The position numbers were made by a program, and so were the translations under genes. This document shows positions 28,260 through 36,756 of a stretch of 64,000 bases of DNA, piece by piece. Numbering within the stretch: the first letter of the stretch is position 1; each line of letters starts with the position of its first letter. Under the pieces are notes generated by a model that made no database searches, was not told the DNA's origin, and saw only the letters and a list, made by a program, of their open reading frames with translations. The DNA is from CBDFKF01 sp965248765 (GTDB lineage Bacteria; Pseudomonadota; Alphaproteobacteria; VGEJ01), in assembly GCA_965248765.1 (NCBI GenBank), contig CBDFKF010000002.1:573149-637148 (forward strand), read 5' to 3'.

Positions 28260-28901
28260 AGCCAATCAGCAACCCACGCCGCCATCCAGCAGCTGCCGGG
28301 AGGTGTGACCTTGGGCTTTGCGCCGTACGCTCCCAACCTTGCCGACTGGATCGCCCAAGCGCGCGCCGCCGGCCATGAGGTCTTGCTTCAGATCCCCATG
28401 GAACCGTTCAATTATCCGACCAACGACCCCGGCCCCCACACGCTCCTGACGTCGCTCTCTAGTGAAGACAACATTGGCCGTCTCGAATGGTTATTGGGTC
28501 GCGGTTCCGGGTATGTTGGCGTAACGAACTACATGGGCTCGCGTTTCACGAGCTCCGCCGGTCACCTGCGCCCGGTCCTCGACGTCTTGAAGACGCGTGG
28601 CCTTCTGTTTCTAGATGCCCGTGTCACTCGCAATAGCGTTGCCGAGCAGGTGGCGATGGATCTTGGGATTCCCAACGCACAATCGAGCCGTTTCCTCGAT
28701 CTCGAGGCCTCGCGGGTTGCCATCGATGCGCGCCTTTTCGAGCTTGAGCGTATCGCCAAGTCATCGGGCAGCGCTGTCGGGATCGGCTTTCCCTACCCCG
28801 TCACCATCGAACGTTTGGCGGCCTGGGCGCAATCGCTTGACGAGAAGGGGCTGGCACTGGTGCCAGTGTCGGCGCTGGCGGCCGAAACCGTGGAGCCATG
28901 A
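28260..28901 (+). pseudogene. divergent polysaccharide deacetylase (YibQ-like), 5' truncated
   Basis: Starts mid-domain with ATHAAIQQLPGGVTLGFAPY and contains GHEVLLQIPMEPFNYPTNDP, GYVGVTNYMGSRF, RGLLFLDARV and GIGFPYPVTIERLAAW, all hallmarks of the divergent polysaccharide deacetylase family (COG2861). The N-terminal third, including the signal anchor, was lost at the IS3 junction. Its stop overlaps the rppH start by 4 bases. The ctpA - deacetylase - rppH order is common in Alphaproteobacteria, so a chromosomal operon was broken here. Confidence 0.85.
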
Positions 28902-29371
28902 AAAGCGACCCACCTCCTGACGCCTACCGCTCGGGCGTCGGCATGATGCTTTTGAATGTGGACAACGATGCGTTCGTCGCCCGCCGCCGCGACATGCCGA
29001 GCCCATTCTGGCAGATGCCCCAGGGCGGCATCGATGCTGGCGAGTCACCTCACGAGTCGGCTTTGCGTGAACTCGAAGAGGAGATCGGCACGAACCGTGC
29101 CGAGATCATTGCTGAGAGTCGGGGCTGGTTCACCTATGACCTACCCGCCGACCTCGTCGGTCACCTGTGGGGAGGCCGCTTCCGAGGCCAGCGCCAAAAG
29201 TGGTTCGCGCTGCGTTTCACTGGCCGGGATGAAGACATCAATCTCGAGACCGAGCATCCCGAGTTCATCGAGTGGAAGTGGGTCGCGCCGCAGACCCTCC
29301 CCCACCTGATCGTGCCGTTCAAACGCGCCCTGTATGCCGAGTTGCTGGTCGAGTTCCGAGCCCTGCTCTGA
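28898..29371 (+). CDS. rppH: RNA pyrophosphohydrolase
   Basis: 157 residues. The complete Nudix box GGIDAGESPHESALRELEEEIG is present, preceded by the RppH-typical YRSGVGMMLLN and FWQMPQGG. It removes pyrophosphate from the 5' triphosphate of mRNAs or dinucleoside polyphosphates, starting RNase E/G-dependent decay. It overlaps the truncated deacetylase gene upstream by 4 bases; since that operon has lost its 5' part, rppH must now depend on a new promoter. Followed by a good terminator. Confidence 0.94.
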   Translation: MKSDPPPDAYRSGVGMMLLNVDNDAFVARRRDMPSPFWQMPQGGIDAGESPHESALRELEEEIGTNRAEIIAESRGWFTYDLPADLVGHLWGGRFRGQRQKWFALRFTGRDEDINLETEHPEFIEWKWVAPQTLPHLIVPFKRALYAELLVEFRALL

Positions 29372-29410
29372 GGGTAGGAGCCGCCGACGACTCGGGTGCC
29401 GAAAAGACGA

Positions 29411-29444
29411 GGGCCGCGCAACATAGCGCGGCCCGTTTGTTGTT
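29411..29444 (+). terminator. intrinsic terminator after rppH
   Basis: A 9-bp perfect stem GGGCCGCGC/GCGCGGCCC with a 6-base loop (AACATA), followed by a T-rich run (GTTTGTTGTT). It is 40 bases after the rppH stop and is also placed between the convergent rppH and VOC genes. Confidence 0.75.
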
Positions 29445-29479
29445 ACTGGCGCCGCCGGCTCGGCGCCGATAAGCTTGGT

Positions 29480-30040
29480 TCAGGCGGTTACCTTGGCCTT
29501 TTTCCTTGCCCGCGACTTGCCCTTGGCTTTGGTCTTCGCCTTCAGCCGCTCCTTCTGCACGTCACGTTGGACCCTCTCGAGCGTTTTCCACGGCCGGTCC
29601 TGCCCCTCGAAGTTGAACTCGCATTTGACCCCGTGCGGGTCATAGCAGAACACCTGGTGCAGATCCATGCCCGGGACCTCGCGATCGGTCCATTTGATGC
29701 CATTTGCGTCCAGACGAGCGGTGAATTTCTCGAAGTTGTGGGCACGGAACGCAATGTGATCGACGGCACCGCAGTCCTTGGGAACACAGTCCAAATGATC
29801 ATCACCCAGCTCACCGCTGTGGTCAGGCAGCGGCGATTTGGTCTGCATAACGTGCACCACCGGGACGCTCCCGCTGTACAGCCACAGTCCCGGCTGATTG
29901 AAATTGGGGCGCCAGCCCTCCTCGAACCCTAGGCCATCCACGTAGAACCGACGGCATTCCTCAACGTCGTTGGTGAGAACGTTTACATGATCGAGCGTGG
30001 CAATATGCCCTAGTTTGCCGGTCTTCATATTGAGTGTCAT
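29480..30040 (-). CDS. VOC-family (glyoxalase/dioxygenase-like) protein with Lys-rich tail
   Basis: 186 residues. One VOC unit: LDHVNVLTNDVEECRRFYVD, GAVDHIAFRAHNFEKF, VFCYDPHGVKCEFNFEG. The likely metal ligands are His of LDHVNV, His of VDHIAF and Glu of CEFNF. The C-terminal 30 residues are almost only Lys, Ala, Arg (KAKTKAKGKSRARKKAKV), an unusual basic tail. The substrate is unknown; the VOC superfamily includes glyoxalase I, extradiol dioxygenases and resistance proteins. Confidence 0.8.
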   Translation of the reverse strand: MTLNMKTGKLGHIATLDHVNVLTNDVEECRRFYVDGLGFEEGWRPNFNQPGLWLYSGSVPVVHVMQTKSPLPDHSGELGDDHLDCVPKDCGAVDHIAFRAHNFEKFTARLDANGIKWTDREVPGMDLHQVFCYDPHGVKCEFNFEGQDRPWKTLERVQRDVQKERLKAKTKAKGKSRARKKAKVTA

Positions 30041-30180
30041 GAGTCCTCCTCGGATGGTCAGCCCGCGCAGCGGCGGCGGTCAAGCTCTTGGAGCGATGAT
30101 ACTTAACCCCCCCGGGGGTGGCAATAACCGCAGCCGCGACCCTGCCCCCACACGCCCTCAGCGCCGCAAGTTCAGCGCGA

Positions 30181-30300
30181 TCAGGAACGGATGGACGGCC
30201 CGGCCAGCGCCCGATTGAGATTGTAGGCCGCGCTGATCACCGCGAGATGGGTGAACGCCTGGGGAAAATTACCGAGGTGTTCGCCGCGCCGAATCTTCCC
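30181..30300 (-). pseudogene. C-terminal remnant of a glycoside hydrolase family 15-like protein
   Basis: The last ~35 residues GEHLGNFPQAFTHLAVISAA followed by YNLNRAL resemble the conserved C-terminal end of GH15 glucoamylase/trehalase proteins (LGNFPQAFSHLALI). The upstream part is replaced by IS3 sequence. Only a remnant. Confidence 0.5.
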
Positions 30301-30525
30301 GATGTGGCGCCGAGCGGGTAGCACGATGGGGTAGACGGCTTCGACCTTCAGCGTCTTCATGAAGCTCTCGACCTTGGCGTTGTCGTAGGGATTGCCGCGT
30401 CGGCCCATCGAGCCGACAAGACCGTGCTTGGTGAGCTTCCTTCGATATTCCTGGGCTGCATATTGTGACCCACGGTCGGAGTGGTGGATGCAGCCTCGCG
30501 ACGGATTGCGTGAGGCAATCGCCGC
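30300..30525 (-). pseudogene. IS3-family OrfB C-terminal remnant
   Basis: Reads HSDRGSQYAAQEYRRKLTKH, then GSMGRRGNPYDNAKVESFMK and TLKVEAVYP. DRGSQY and NPYDNAKVESF (with catalytic Glu) are the end of the IS3 transposase core. It is joined on one side to the GH15 remnant and on the other to an ABC ATPase fragment. Confidence 0.78.
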
Positions 30526-30529
30526 CTCG

Positions 30530-31001
30530 AGAGCCGACCGCCGGCGTCGACATCGAGCTGCGCCGCCAGCTCTGGACCCGGGTGCGCGAGCTCAATTCGG
30601 GCGGCACGACCATCGTCTTGACCACCCACTATCTGGAAGAAGCCGAGCAGCTCTGCGATCAGATCGCCATCATCCACCGCGGCCGGGTGGTGGCCGCCGA
30701 TACCACGGTGGCGCTGGTGCAACGACTGGACCACAAGGAGCTGACGCTGGCGCTGGCCGAGGCGCCGACCGAGATCCCGGCTCCGCTCGCTGGCTACGAG
30801 GTCGAGCTCACCCCCTTTCGCCAGCTCCGCATCCGCTACCAGCCAAGCCGCACCCAGATCGCCGAGATCCTGGCGGCGGTGCAGGCCGCCGGCCTCACGA
30901 TCTTGGATATGACGACCGAGGAATCCGATCTCGAAGACATCTTCCTCGCCCTCACCGGCGATGCCGCCGAGACAGATGCGGAGGCGCCACCCTCGGCCTG
31001 A
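30530..31001 (+). pseudogene. ABC transporter ATP-binding protein, 5' truncated
   Basis: Begins just at the D-loop EPTAGVDIELRRQLWTRVRE, followed by the switch GGTTIVLTTHYLEEAEQLCD (H-loop His) and a C-terminal domain typical of DrrA/NodI-type export ATPases. Walker A, Q-loop and signature are lost at the IS3 junction near 30530, so it cannot hydrolyse ATP. The partner permease is not in the window. Confidence 0.85.
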
Positions 31002-31017
31002 GAGGCGCGGTGATCCG

Positions 31018-31833
31018 TTAGCCGCCTTCTTCGGGGTGCGGCACGCCGCCCAGCAACGTCCAGGTGATCGCCGCCATCCAGCCGCAATCGATGGGGATGG
31101 TGATGCCGGTGATCGCCGAGGCCTGGTCCGAACACAGGAAGTAGATACCGTCGGCGATCTCCTGTGGCATGACCATCCGGTTCATCGCCGAGGTGCCGCG
31201 CATCAGAGTGGGATCGCGAGTACCGGCCTCGAAGTTGCGTTGTTGCGCCGGCGTCAGCACCAGCCCGGGTGCGACCGCGTTGACTCTGACGCCCGAGCGC
31301 CCGAGCTCGACGCCGAGGCTGCCAGTCAGCGAGACGATCGCCGCCTTGCCCGGCCCGTAGGCGAACTCCGGCAGGAAGCACAGCGCCGAGATCGAGGCGA
31401 TGTTGACGACGGCGCCGCGGCGACGGGCCGCCATGTTGAGGCCGAAGTGCCGACACGTGAGGTAGGTACCGCGGTAGTTGACGTCCCACAGGCGATCGTG
31501 CTCTGCCATCGAGAGCTCTTCGAGGCGCACCGGGTTCTGCAGGACGCCGGCGCAGTTTATGAGCGCCGCGACCGCTCCGTGTGTCGAGTCGATCTCATCC
31601 GCGGCCGCCTTGACCGCGGCATCGTCGGCGACATCGAGGCGATGGTAGATGCCGTTGAGGCCTTCAGCCTCGAGCTCGCCCTGGACCGCGCGGCCGTTCT
31701 CGTCGTTGACATCGACGATGACCACGAAATCGCCGGTCCGCGCAAACCGCTTCACCGTGGCGTGGCCAATGCCACTCGCCCCGCCCGTAACCACGACCAC
31801 GCGGCCGCCTTCGTTCTCAACACTTTCCGTCAT
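31018..31833 (-). CDS. SDR-family oxidoreductase
   Basis: 271 residues. The nucleotide-binding motif is TGGASGIGHATV; NCAG is at about residue 92, the catalytic Ser lies in ASISAL, and Tyr and Lys sit in FAYGPGKAAIVSL. Asp in IVDVND after the second strand suggests NAD(H) preference. The C-terminal tail GGVPHPEEGG is unusual. It is intact and convergent with the ABC fragment. Substrate unknown. Confidence 0.9.
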   Translation of the reverse strand: MTESVENEGGRVVVVTGGASGIGHATVKRFARTGDFVVIVDVNDENGRAVQGELEAEGLNGIYHRLDVADDAAVKAAADEIDSTHGAVAALINCAGVLQNPVRLEELSMAEHDRLWDVNYRGTYLTCRHFGLNMAARRRGAVVNIASISALCFLPEFAYGPGKAAIVSLTGSLGVELGRSGVRVNAVAPGLVLTPAQQRNFEAGTRDPTLMRGTSAMNRMVMPQEIADGIYFLCSDQASAITGITIPIDCGWMAAITWTLLGGVPHPEEGG

Positions 31834-31838
31834 CGGCG

Positions 31839-32969
31839 GTGAGCCGCTGGGATGGGCGCCGGCCCGAGGACATGCCCGCAGCTAAGACTGGCACCCAGGC
31901 TGACGACCCTGACCATGGCAGGCACGACATCCAGCCGCCCATCACCTCGCCGCGCGATCCGCGCGCCGAAGCGCGCGAGAAAGCCGGCGTCGGCATCGGG
32001 CTGGCCGACGAGCTGCGCGCCATCAGAACCGGTCTCGTCAAGTCGACTCAGGCGACAGACTTCGATGCCGCCTTCGACCTGCTGCTGTTCCAACTCGCGC
32101 GCAGCATCTTCCACAACGGCTATCACGCCAATGCCCTGAACATCACCATCCGCGAAACCGCAGATCATCCGATGGTGCGCGGCAACGGCGAAGACTTCGC
32201 CAAGATCAACGTCGGCGAACAGAGCCTCACCGCCAACCGCGCCGGCCTCACGCTCGACTGGATGCACGAAGAGAACGACGGCGAGGCCTTCAAGAAGCTC
32301 TGTGCCCTCTGCCACACAGACAAATGCCGTCTGTTCGCATCCTGCGTCGCGAGAACCGTCAACGGCCAACTTGCCTTTGAGCACGGTGGCCGGCCCGAGC
32401 TCGAGCACACCCTCGCGCAGCTCGACATCGACTTTGCCGCCCACTTCCGGCCGCCCTCCGAGCTCTACTGGCAGCGTATGCGCAAAAGCCGCATTCTCGA
32501 TATTACCCGCGAGACCCTGGGCGAAGCCTGGGCGCAGGCCCACGCCAAACACAAGAAGGTCGAACTGGCCAACGCTATGGAAGAAGTCTTCGCCGCCCGC
32601 GATACCGTGCCGCCCGGCGTAAGTCCGGAGGCACACGCCGCCGCGCTTGCCTGGACCCCGCCCGGGTTCCGGGCCTTCGACGACGCCGCACTCGACACGG
32701 ACCCGTCCCCCGCGAGCCCCGAGCACGATACCCCCGAAGACACCGCTTCGGCCGACACCGCCCCGGCGGACGACGCAGACGGGACGAACGCGCCACCCAC
32801 AGCACCAACCGTCGAAGACGATAGAGAAGGCCCGGTCACGGACAGCGCAGACGAACCAGCAACCGATCCCGACCACGACGACGCCGTCATAGTGCCGGCG
32901 ACGATGCCACCCGCATCACCATCGCCAACGGCGGCCGCGACATCACCGTCGAGCGGGAACAGCCACTGA
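31839..32969 (+). pseudogene. ParB-like plasmid partition protein, C-terminal part only
   Basis: 376 residues. Recognisable ParB-family plasmid sequence begins at PRDPRAEAREKAGVGIGLAD and continues FDLLLFQLARSIF, CALCHTDKCRLFASCVARTV, ELYWQRMRKSRILDITRETL and HAAALAWTPPGFRAF, then a long Asp/Pro/Thr-rich acidic tail. The N-terminal ParB nuclease domain and helix-turn-helix are missing. Only 5 bases separate it from the divergent SDR start, leaving no room for a promoter, so the element was truncated here. The putative start (GTG 31839 or ATG 31872) may be fortuitous. Confidence 0.7.
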
Positions 32970-33014
32970 GCCCGCCGCACGGCGACAGCAAAGCCTCCGA
33001 CAGCGACCCAACCG

Positions 33015-33296
33015 ATGCGTTGGCAATCCCTGCCTTCCTGCGCCGCACCCCCTAGCCGCCCACAACCCGAGTGCCTTCGCCCCGCCGATCCCGTGCCGGC
33101 GGGGCACTTTTTGCCCAGCACCCACAAGAAGTTTCGACATCAGCCCGCACTCCAACCCAATGCCATCTGCCGCGACATCCTCTGGCTCATGCCCGACAAC
33201 CGCTCTACCGATATCAGAATCCGGGGCAAACGAATCGAAGTGACCTTCGGTCCACCGCCGGCATCGCCCCAGCCCAGCCTCGCCACAACGCCTTAA
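33015..33296 (+). other. doubtful small ORF between the ParB fragment and the next gene
   Basis: The later half, NAICRDILWLMPDNRSTDIR then IRGKRIEVTFGPPP, looks protein-like, but the start is uncertain and the first half is not convincing. A short inverted repeat with GGCGGGGC is near 33085. Recorded because the gap would otherwise be 460 bases. Confidence 0.2.
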
Positions 33297-33428
33297 ATTC
33301 ATTCGCCCCGCGCACCAGCCTCGCGTCCCCAAGAGCCCGAGGCCGGCCTCCCTAGGGCGCGCGCGGGCGGCGCCGGGGAGATCAATCCGGCACAAACCCG
33401 CCATCCCTCCCCTCACGGAGAGCGCCTC

Positions 33429-33722
33429 ATGAACACCTACACCGTTCAATGCGGTTTTGCCGACTATTACGCCAACACCGTCACGGTGACCGCAAATTCC
33501 CTCGAAGAAGCTCTCGAAACCGCTATCACCAAGGCCAACGCCGAACCGTCCTGGCGGCCGATCGACCACTGCGGCGACACCTTCATCGACGCAATTGCGA
33601 AAGGCGACGAGACCGACCCCTGGGGCCCGGCCGCACTGCCCGTCCCACACGCCTTTACCGAAGCCGCCCTGCACGCGCCTTCCACACCCTACCCGCCGCC
33701 TTCTCTGAAGCAGCCCTGCTGA
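33429..33722 (+). CDS. small cassette protein, unknown
   Basis: 97 residues. MNTYTVQCGFADYYANTVTV then TANSLEEALETAITKANAEP resembles the short alpha/beta 'EEALE' proteins of plasmids (DpnD/PcfM-like). A purine-rich stretch GGAGAGC lies 6-12 bases upstream of the ATG. The C-terminal 25 residues (Pro-rich) may be read past a lost stop. Same strand as the rest of the cassette. Confidence 0.5.
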   Translation: MNTYTVQCGFADYYANTVTVTANSLEEALETAITKANAEPSWRPIDHCGDTFIDAIAKGDETDPWGPAALPVPHAFTEAALHAPSTPYPPPSLKQPC

Positions 33723-33816
33723 TACGCGGCATACGCCTGATCATCCCCGCTCCCGGTCTACGGCTCAGCCCCGTCGCGCTGACAGACGGATCATCACCAA
33801 CCCAAGGAAAGAACCC

Positions 33817-34331
33817 ATGGGAATGGACGTTTTGGTTCGAACCCGACCACCGAGGCCGGCGCCTACTTCCAGCGCAGCGTCTGGGGCTGGCGTCCCCTCG
33901 CTCAGCTCGTCACCGAGCTTGCGCCCGGGGAGACCGCTGCCCGCGAGCATTGGCAATACAACAGCGGTGACGGGCTCGACGCCGCCGACGCGGCAAAGTT
34001 GGCCAAACGGCTAACAATCGCTCTTGAGACCGGCGACGTCGCCAAATGGATCGAGATGCGCGAAGCAGCGATCAAACTGATTCCGAACCAGCCTTGCGAG
34101 TGTTGCCAGGGCACCGGTATTCGCACTGATGCGGTCGGCGTGCAGAACAACCAGCCCAACCAAATGATCACCGCCGACGGCCACCCCCGCCACGGCGAAA
34201 CCGGCTCGTGCAACGGCTGCGACGGCCGCGGCTGGAACCGTCCCGCGGCAACGCACTATGACGTGAACGAAGACGACGTCCACAAATTCGTGGACTTCCT
34301 CCGCGGCGGCGGCGGCTTCGCCATCTTCTGA
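33817..34331 (+). pseudogene. MGMDV-family plasmid/phage protein with one-base frameshift
   Basis: The start MGMDV is followed, after a missing base in GTTTTGG near 33831, by GSNPTTEAGAYFQRSVWGWR, the well-known 'MGMDVYGxxPxxExGxYFRxxVWxWRPL' hypothetical family. It continues LAKRLTIALETGDVAKWIEM, a zinc-type CECCQGTG and CNGCDGRGW pair (residues about 90 and 130) and DEDDVHKFVDFLRGGGGF. With one base restored it is about 171 residues. Function unknown; common on alphaproteobacterial plasmids. Confidence 0.72.
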
Positions 34332-34417
34332 CACGCCCGCTAAAGCGCAGAGAAAGCAGCAAACGCCATCTCTATCACAACCCCGATAACCGCCGGCCAA
34401 TCCATGGAGTGCGCCCC

Positions 34418-34753
34418 ATGCCGCAGACCGAACATCCCCTGCAACTTCCCCCGGGCCCTGTCCCCATCACCCATCCGATGGACCCGCGCAAGAGCGAGGC
34501 CCTCTCGCCCAAGTTCGTCGCAATTCTGTGCTGGCTTCTCGGCCTGCCGCCAATGACGGAGCCCGCCATCGTCGCTCTTGATATATCCGGCCAGTGCGTG
34601 CTGGCGGCCACGACCGACGATCTCCTCTTCAACGCCCATATCTGCGACTGGCCGGACCTCAAGCGGAACTTGCAAGGCTGGGGGAGGGCGTGCGGCGCAG
34701 AGCCGGCAACCGTCGAAGGGCTGATCGCCAAGGCCCGGAGGGCGGGAGCATGA
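34418..34753 (+). CDS. small cassette protein, unknown
   Basis: 111 residues from MPQTEHPLQLPPGPVPITHP. The C-terminal part DDLLFNAHICDWPDLKRNLQ then GWGRACGAEPATVEGLIAKA looks like a compact helical domain. ATG 34418 is preferred to the GTG at 34409. Its stop overlaps the next ATG by 4 bases, so translation is coupled. Not recognised. Confidence 0.6.
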   Translation: MPQTEHPLQLPPGPVPITHPMDPRKSEALSPKFVAILCWLLGLPPMTEPAIVALDISGQCVLAATTDDLLFNAHICDWPDLKRNLQGWGRACGAEPATVEGLIAKARRAGA

Positions 34754-35055
34754 GCGCCTTCCCCAATCTTCCGGACGGTTACGACCGCCACCATGACGCC
34801 CTATTCATCGTCGACCCCGGCGCGTGCAACCCGGCCGGAGTGGCGCTGGCCATCCATAGCGCCTGCCGCCAGGTGATCGAGGAAGGCGGCGATCAGCGCA
34901 CCGACCCGGCCATCCGCCTGATGACGACCCAGCTCGCATTCCTGGTCAACGGCAACTCCGACATCCTTCTCACCGACTACCAGGCCTTGCTCGATACCTG
35001 CCGGGCCACCGCCGCCGAACGCTCCGGCGCCGCCATCTCCAAGGGAGCGCATTGA
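34750..35055 (+). CDS. small cassette protein, unknown
   Basis: 101 residues from MSAFPNLPDGYDRHHDALFI. Contains DPGACNPAGVALAIHSACRQ and LMTTQLAFLVNGNSD, then LTDYQALLDTCRA. Overlaps the genes on both sides (ATGA upstream; TGATG into the PAPS-reductase-like gene), so these three form one translational unit. Family not recognised; plasmid-borne relatives with the motif 'NPxGVAxxLxxA...' are plausible. Confidence 0.6.
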   Translation: MSAFPNLPDGYDRHHDALFIVDPGACNPAGVALAIHSACRQVIEEGGDQRTDPAIRLMTTQLAFLVNGNSDILLTDYQALLDTCRATAAERSGAAISKGAH

Positions 35056-35948
35056 TGACCGAACCCCAACCATTCCTACACGCGATCTCGCTCGGCGCCG
35101 GCGTCCAGTCGACGACCATAGCCTTGATGGCGGCGCATGGCGAGATCGAGCCTATGCCGGACCTCGCCATATTCGCCGACACCAGCGCCGAGCCCGGCGC
35201 GGTGTACGAACATCTGGACTGGCTGCGCTCGGGCAACGTGCTGCCATTCCCGGTCGAGGTCGTCCAGTTCTCCGACCTCGCCGACGACATTCGCAAGACC
35301 GCGGCCGGTGTGAAGCCCGTGGCCGGCCGCGCGAACGGCTACCTCGCGCCGCCCTTCTTCACCCTCAACGCGAACGGCTCGCACGGGATGCTCAGGCGGG
35401 AATGCACATCCAATTGCAAAATCAAGCCGATCCAGCGCCGCATTAAGGAGCTGCTCGGCCGGCCAGCCGACAAGCCGATCCGCTCGGCCGTGCCGCTCGC
35501 GTGCTCGTGGCTCGGGATCTCGGCCGACAAGTGGATGCGCATGAAGCCCTCTGACGTTCGCTGGCTTACCAAGCGCCACCCCTTGATCGACCGCGCGACG
35601 AAGGACGGGCCGCCGCCGCACGCGCGCTGGATGAGCCGACAGGACTGCATCGACTGGCTCGCAAGGCACGACTACCCGGTCCCGCCGCGCTCGGCGTGCA
35701 CCTTCTGTCCGTACCGGAGCGCCGCCGAGTGGCGGTCACTGCGCAACGACCCGGACGACTGGAACGAGGCCGTCGAAATCGATCGTCTGATCCGCGACAT
35801 GCCGGCAACCAAACAGGCCGGGCTCAGAAAGGGCGGCCGTCTCTACGTGAACGTCAACCGCCGGCCCCTCGAGGAACTCGAGACCCGCGGCGCCGACGAC
35901 CAGTCCGATCTCTGGGCGGGCGAGTGCGAGGGAATATGCGGCCTTTGA
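35055..35948 (+). CDS. PAPS reductase-like / adenine nucleotide alpha-hydrolase-fold protein
   Basis: 297 residues. The PP-loop variant SLGAGVQSTTIALMA at about residues 11-25 marks the ATP-pyrophosphatase fold. RRECTSNCKIKPIQRRIKEL and SACTFCPYRSAAEWRSL supply two Cys pairs that could hold a metal or Fe-S cluster. This is the phage/plasmid branch of the 'PAPS reductase/FAD synthetase' family, not the chromosomal CysH. Related proteins take part in nucleic-acid sulphur modification (DndC) but no dnd partners are present. It overlaps the preceding gene by one base. Confidence 0.78.
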   Translation: MTEPQPFLHAISLGAGVQSTTIALMAAHGEIEPMPDLAIFADTSAEPGAVYEHLDWLRSGNVLPFPVEVVQFSDLADDIRKTAAGVKPVAGRANGYLAPPFFTLNANGSHGMLRRECTSNCKIKPIQRRIKELLGRPADKPIRSAVPLACSWLGISADKWMRMKPSDVRWLTKRHPLIDRATKDGPPPHARWMSRQDCIDWLARHDYPVPPRSACTFCPYRSAAEWRSLRNDPDDWNEAVEIDRLIRDMPATKQAGLRKGGRLYVNVNRRPLEELETRGADDQSDLWAGECEGICGL

Positions 35949-36000
35949 ACATGGGCATCCCCGTCCACGCCACCACCGATACCATCAAAGGAGCAAACCC

Positions 36001-36213
36001 ATGAAATGTGCTGACTGCCGGTACTTTCAGCCCGCATACATCCATGACGACCACGCCGAATGCCGACGCCATGCGCCGTCCTTATGGCTCCAGCGCGAGG
36101 CAATCTACACCTGGCCCGCGGTCGCGCCAACATCCTGGTGCGGCCAATGGGAGTCGATCAGCGGTAGCGAGCTATTTGGAAAACACCACAAGGAGATCCG
36201 CCATATATCCTGA
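36001..36213 (+). CDS. small Cys-rich zinc-binding protein
   Basis: 70 residues, MKCADCRYFQPAYIHDDHAE then CRRHAPSLW, with a late Cys in TSWCGQW. The Cys-x2-Cys ... Cys ... Cys pattern is that of small zinc-ribbon proteins frequent in phages and plasmids. A GGAG precedes the ATG by 8 bases. It is followed by the DUF3768 gene, which it overlaps by about 11 bases. Confidence 0.62.
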   Translation: MKCADCRYFQPAYIHDDHAECRRHAPSLWLQREAIYTWPAVAPTSWCGQWESISGSELFGKHHKEIRHIS

Positions 36214-36547
36214 CCCCCAAACCCATCCCGCCAAGGACATCGCCAGCCTGAACGACACTTTCCGCCGCACCTTCCAAGGCGGCACCGTCCTCGCCACCGC
36301 CGGCGTTAAGCGCCAGGGCGACGCCTTTCTCACCCAAGCACTAACAACCGTTCGCAGCTTCAATGACTTCACCGGGGACAACGATCCCCATGGCGAGTAC
36401 GACTTCGGCGCCTTCACCCTAGATGGGCAAAAGCTGTTCTGGAAGATCGACTACTACGATTCCGACATCAAATACGGCTCCGAAGATCCCGCCGATCCGA
36501 CCGTCACCCAGCGCGTTCTCACCGTGATGATGGCCAACGAGTACTGA
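36203..36547 (+). CDS. DUF3768 family protein lacking an obvious start codon
   Basis: Core DIASLNDTFRRTFQGGTVLA, FTGDNDPHGEYDFGAFTLDG, KLFWKIDYYDSDIKYGSEDP and TQRVLTVMMANEY is unmistakably DUF3768, a family of small alphaproteobacterial plasmid proteins of unknown function. Neither ATG nor GTG occurs at the expected N-terminus; the frame simply runs in from the preceding gene. Either a non-canonical start is used, or a small deletion removed the ATG. The ~115 residues given begin at the first plausible codon. Confidence 0.65.
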   Translation: MYPDPQTHPAKDIASLNDTFRRTFQGGTVLATAGVKRQGDAFLTQALTTVRSFNDFTGDNDPHGEYDFGAFTLDGQKLFWKIDYYDSDIKYGSEDPADPTVTQRVLTVMMANEY

Positions 36548-36756
36548 ACGCCCGGCCGCACTGAACGCTTGGGCCCCGGCCCTCCATAGGGGCGCACCAC
36601 CGCGCGCCCCGACACGAAGAGGCCGGCCAGCCGCTTCCGAACGAGTCTAACGCAGGCCGCGGAGAAATATCCGGTTTCGCCTCGTCCATCCGTGCACCGC
36701 GTCCAAAACGGACCGCGGCTCCGCCTCATTCAACCCCTTCAAGGGAGAATCCGCCC

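Noticed and set aside
31839..32969. Intact ParB partition system
   Set aside because: The nuclease and HTH domains and any parA are missing, and no parS-like repeats were noticed.
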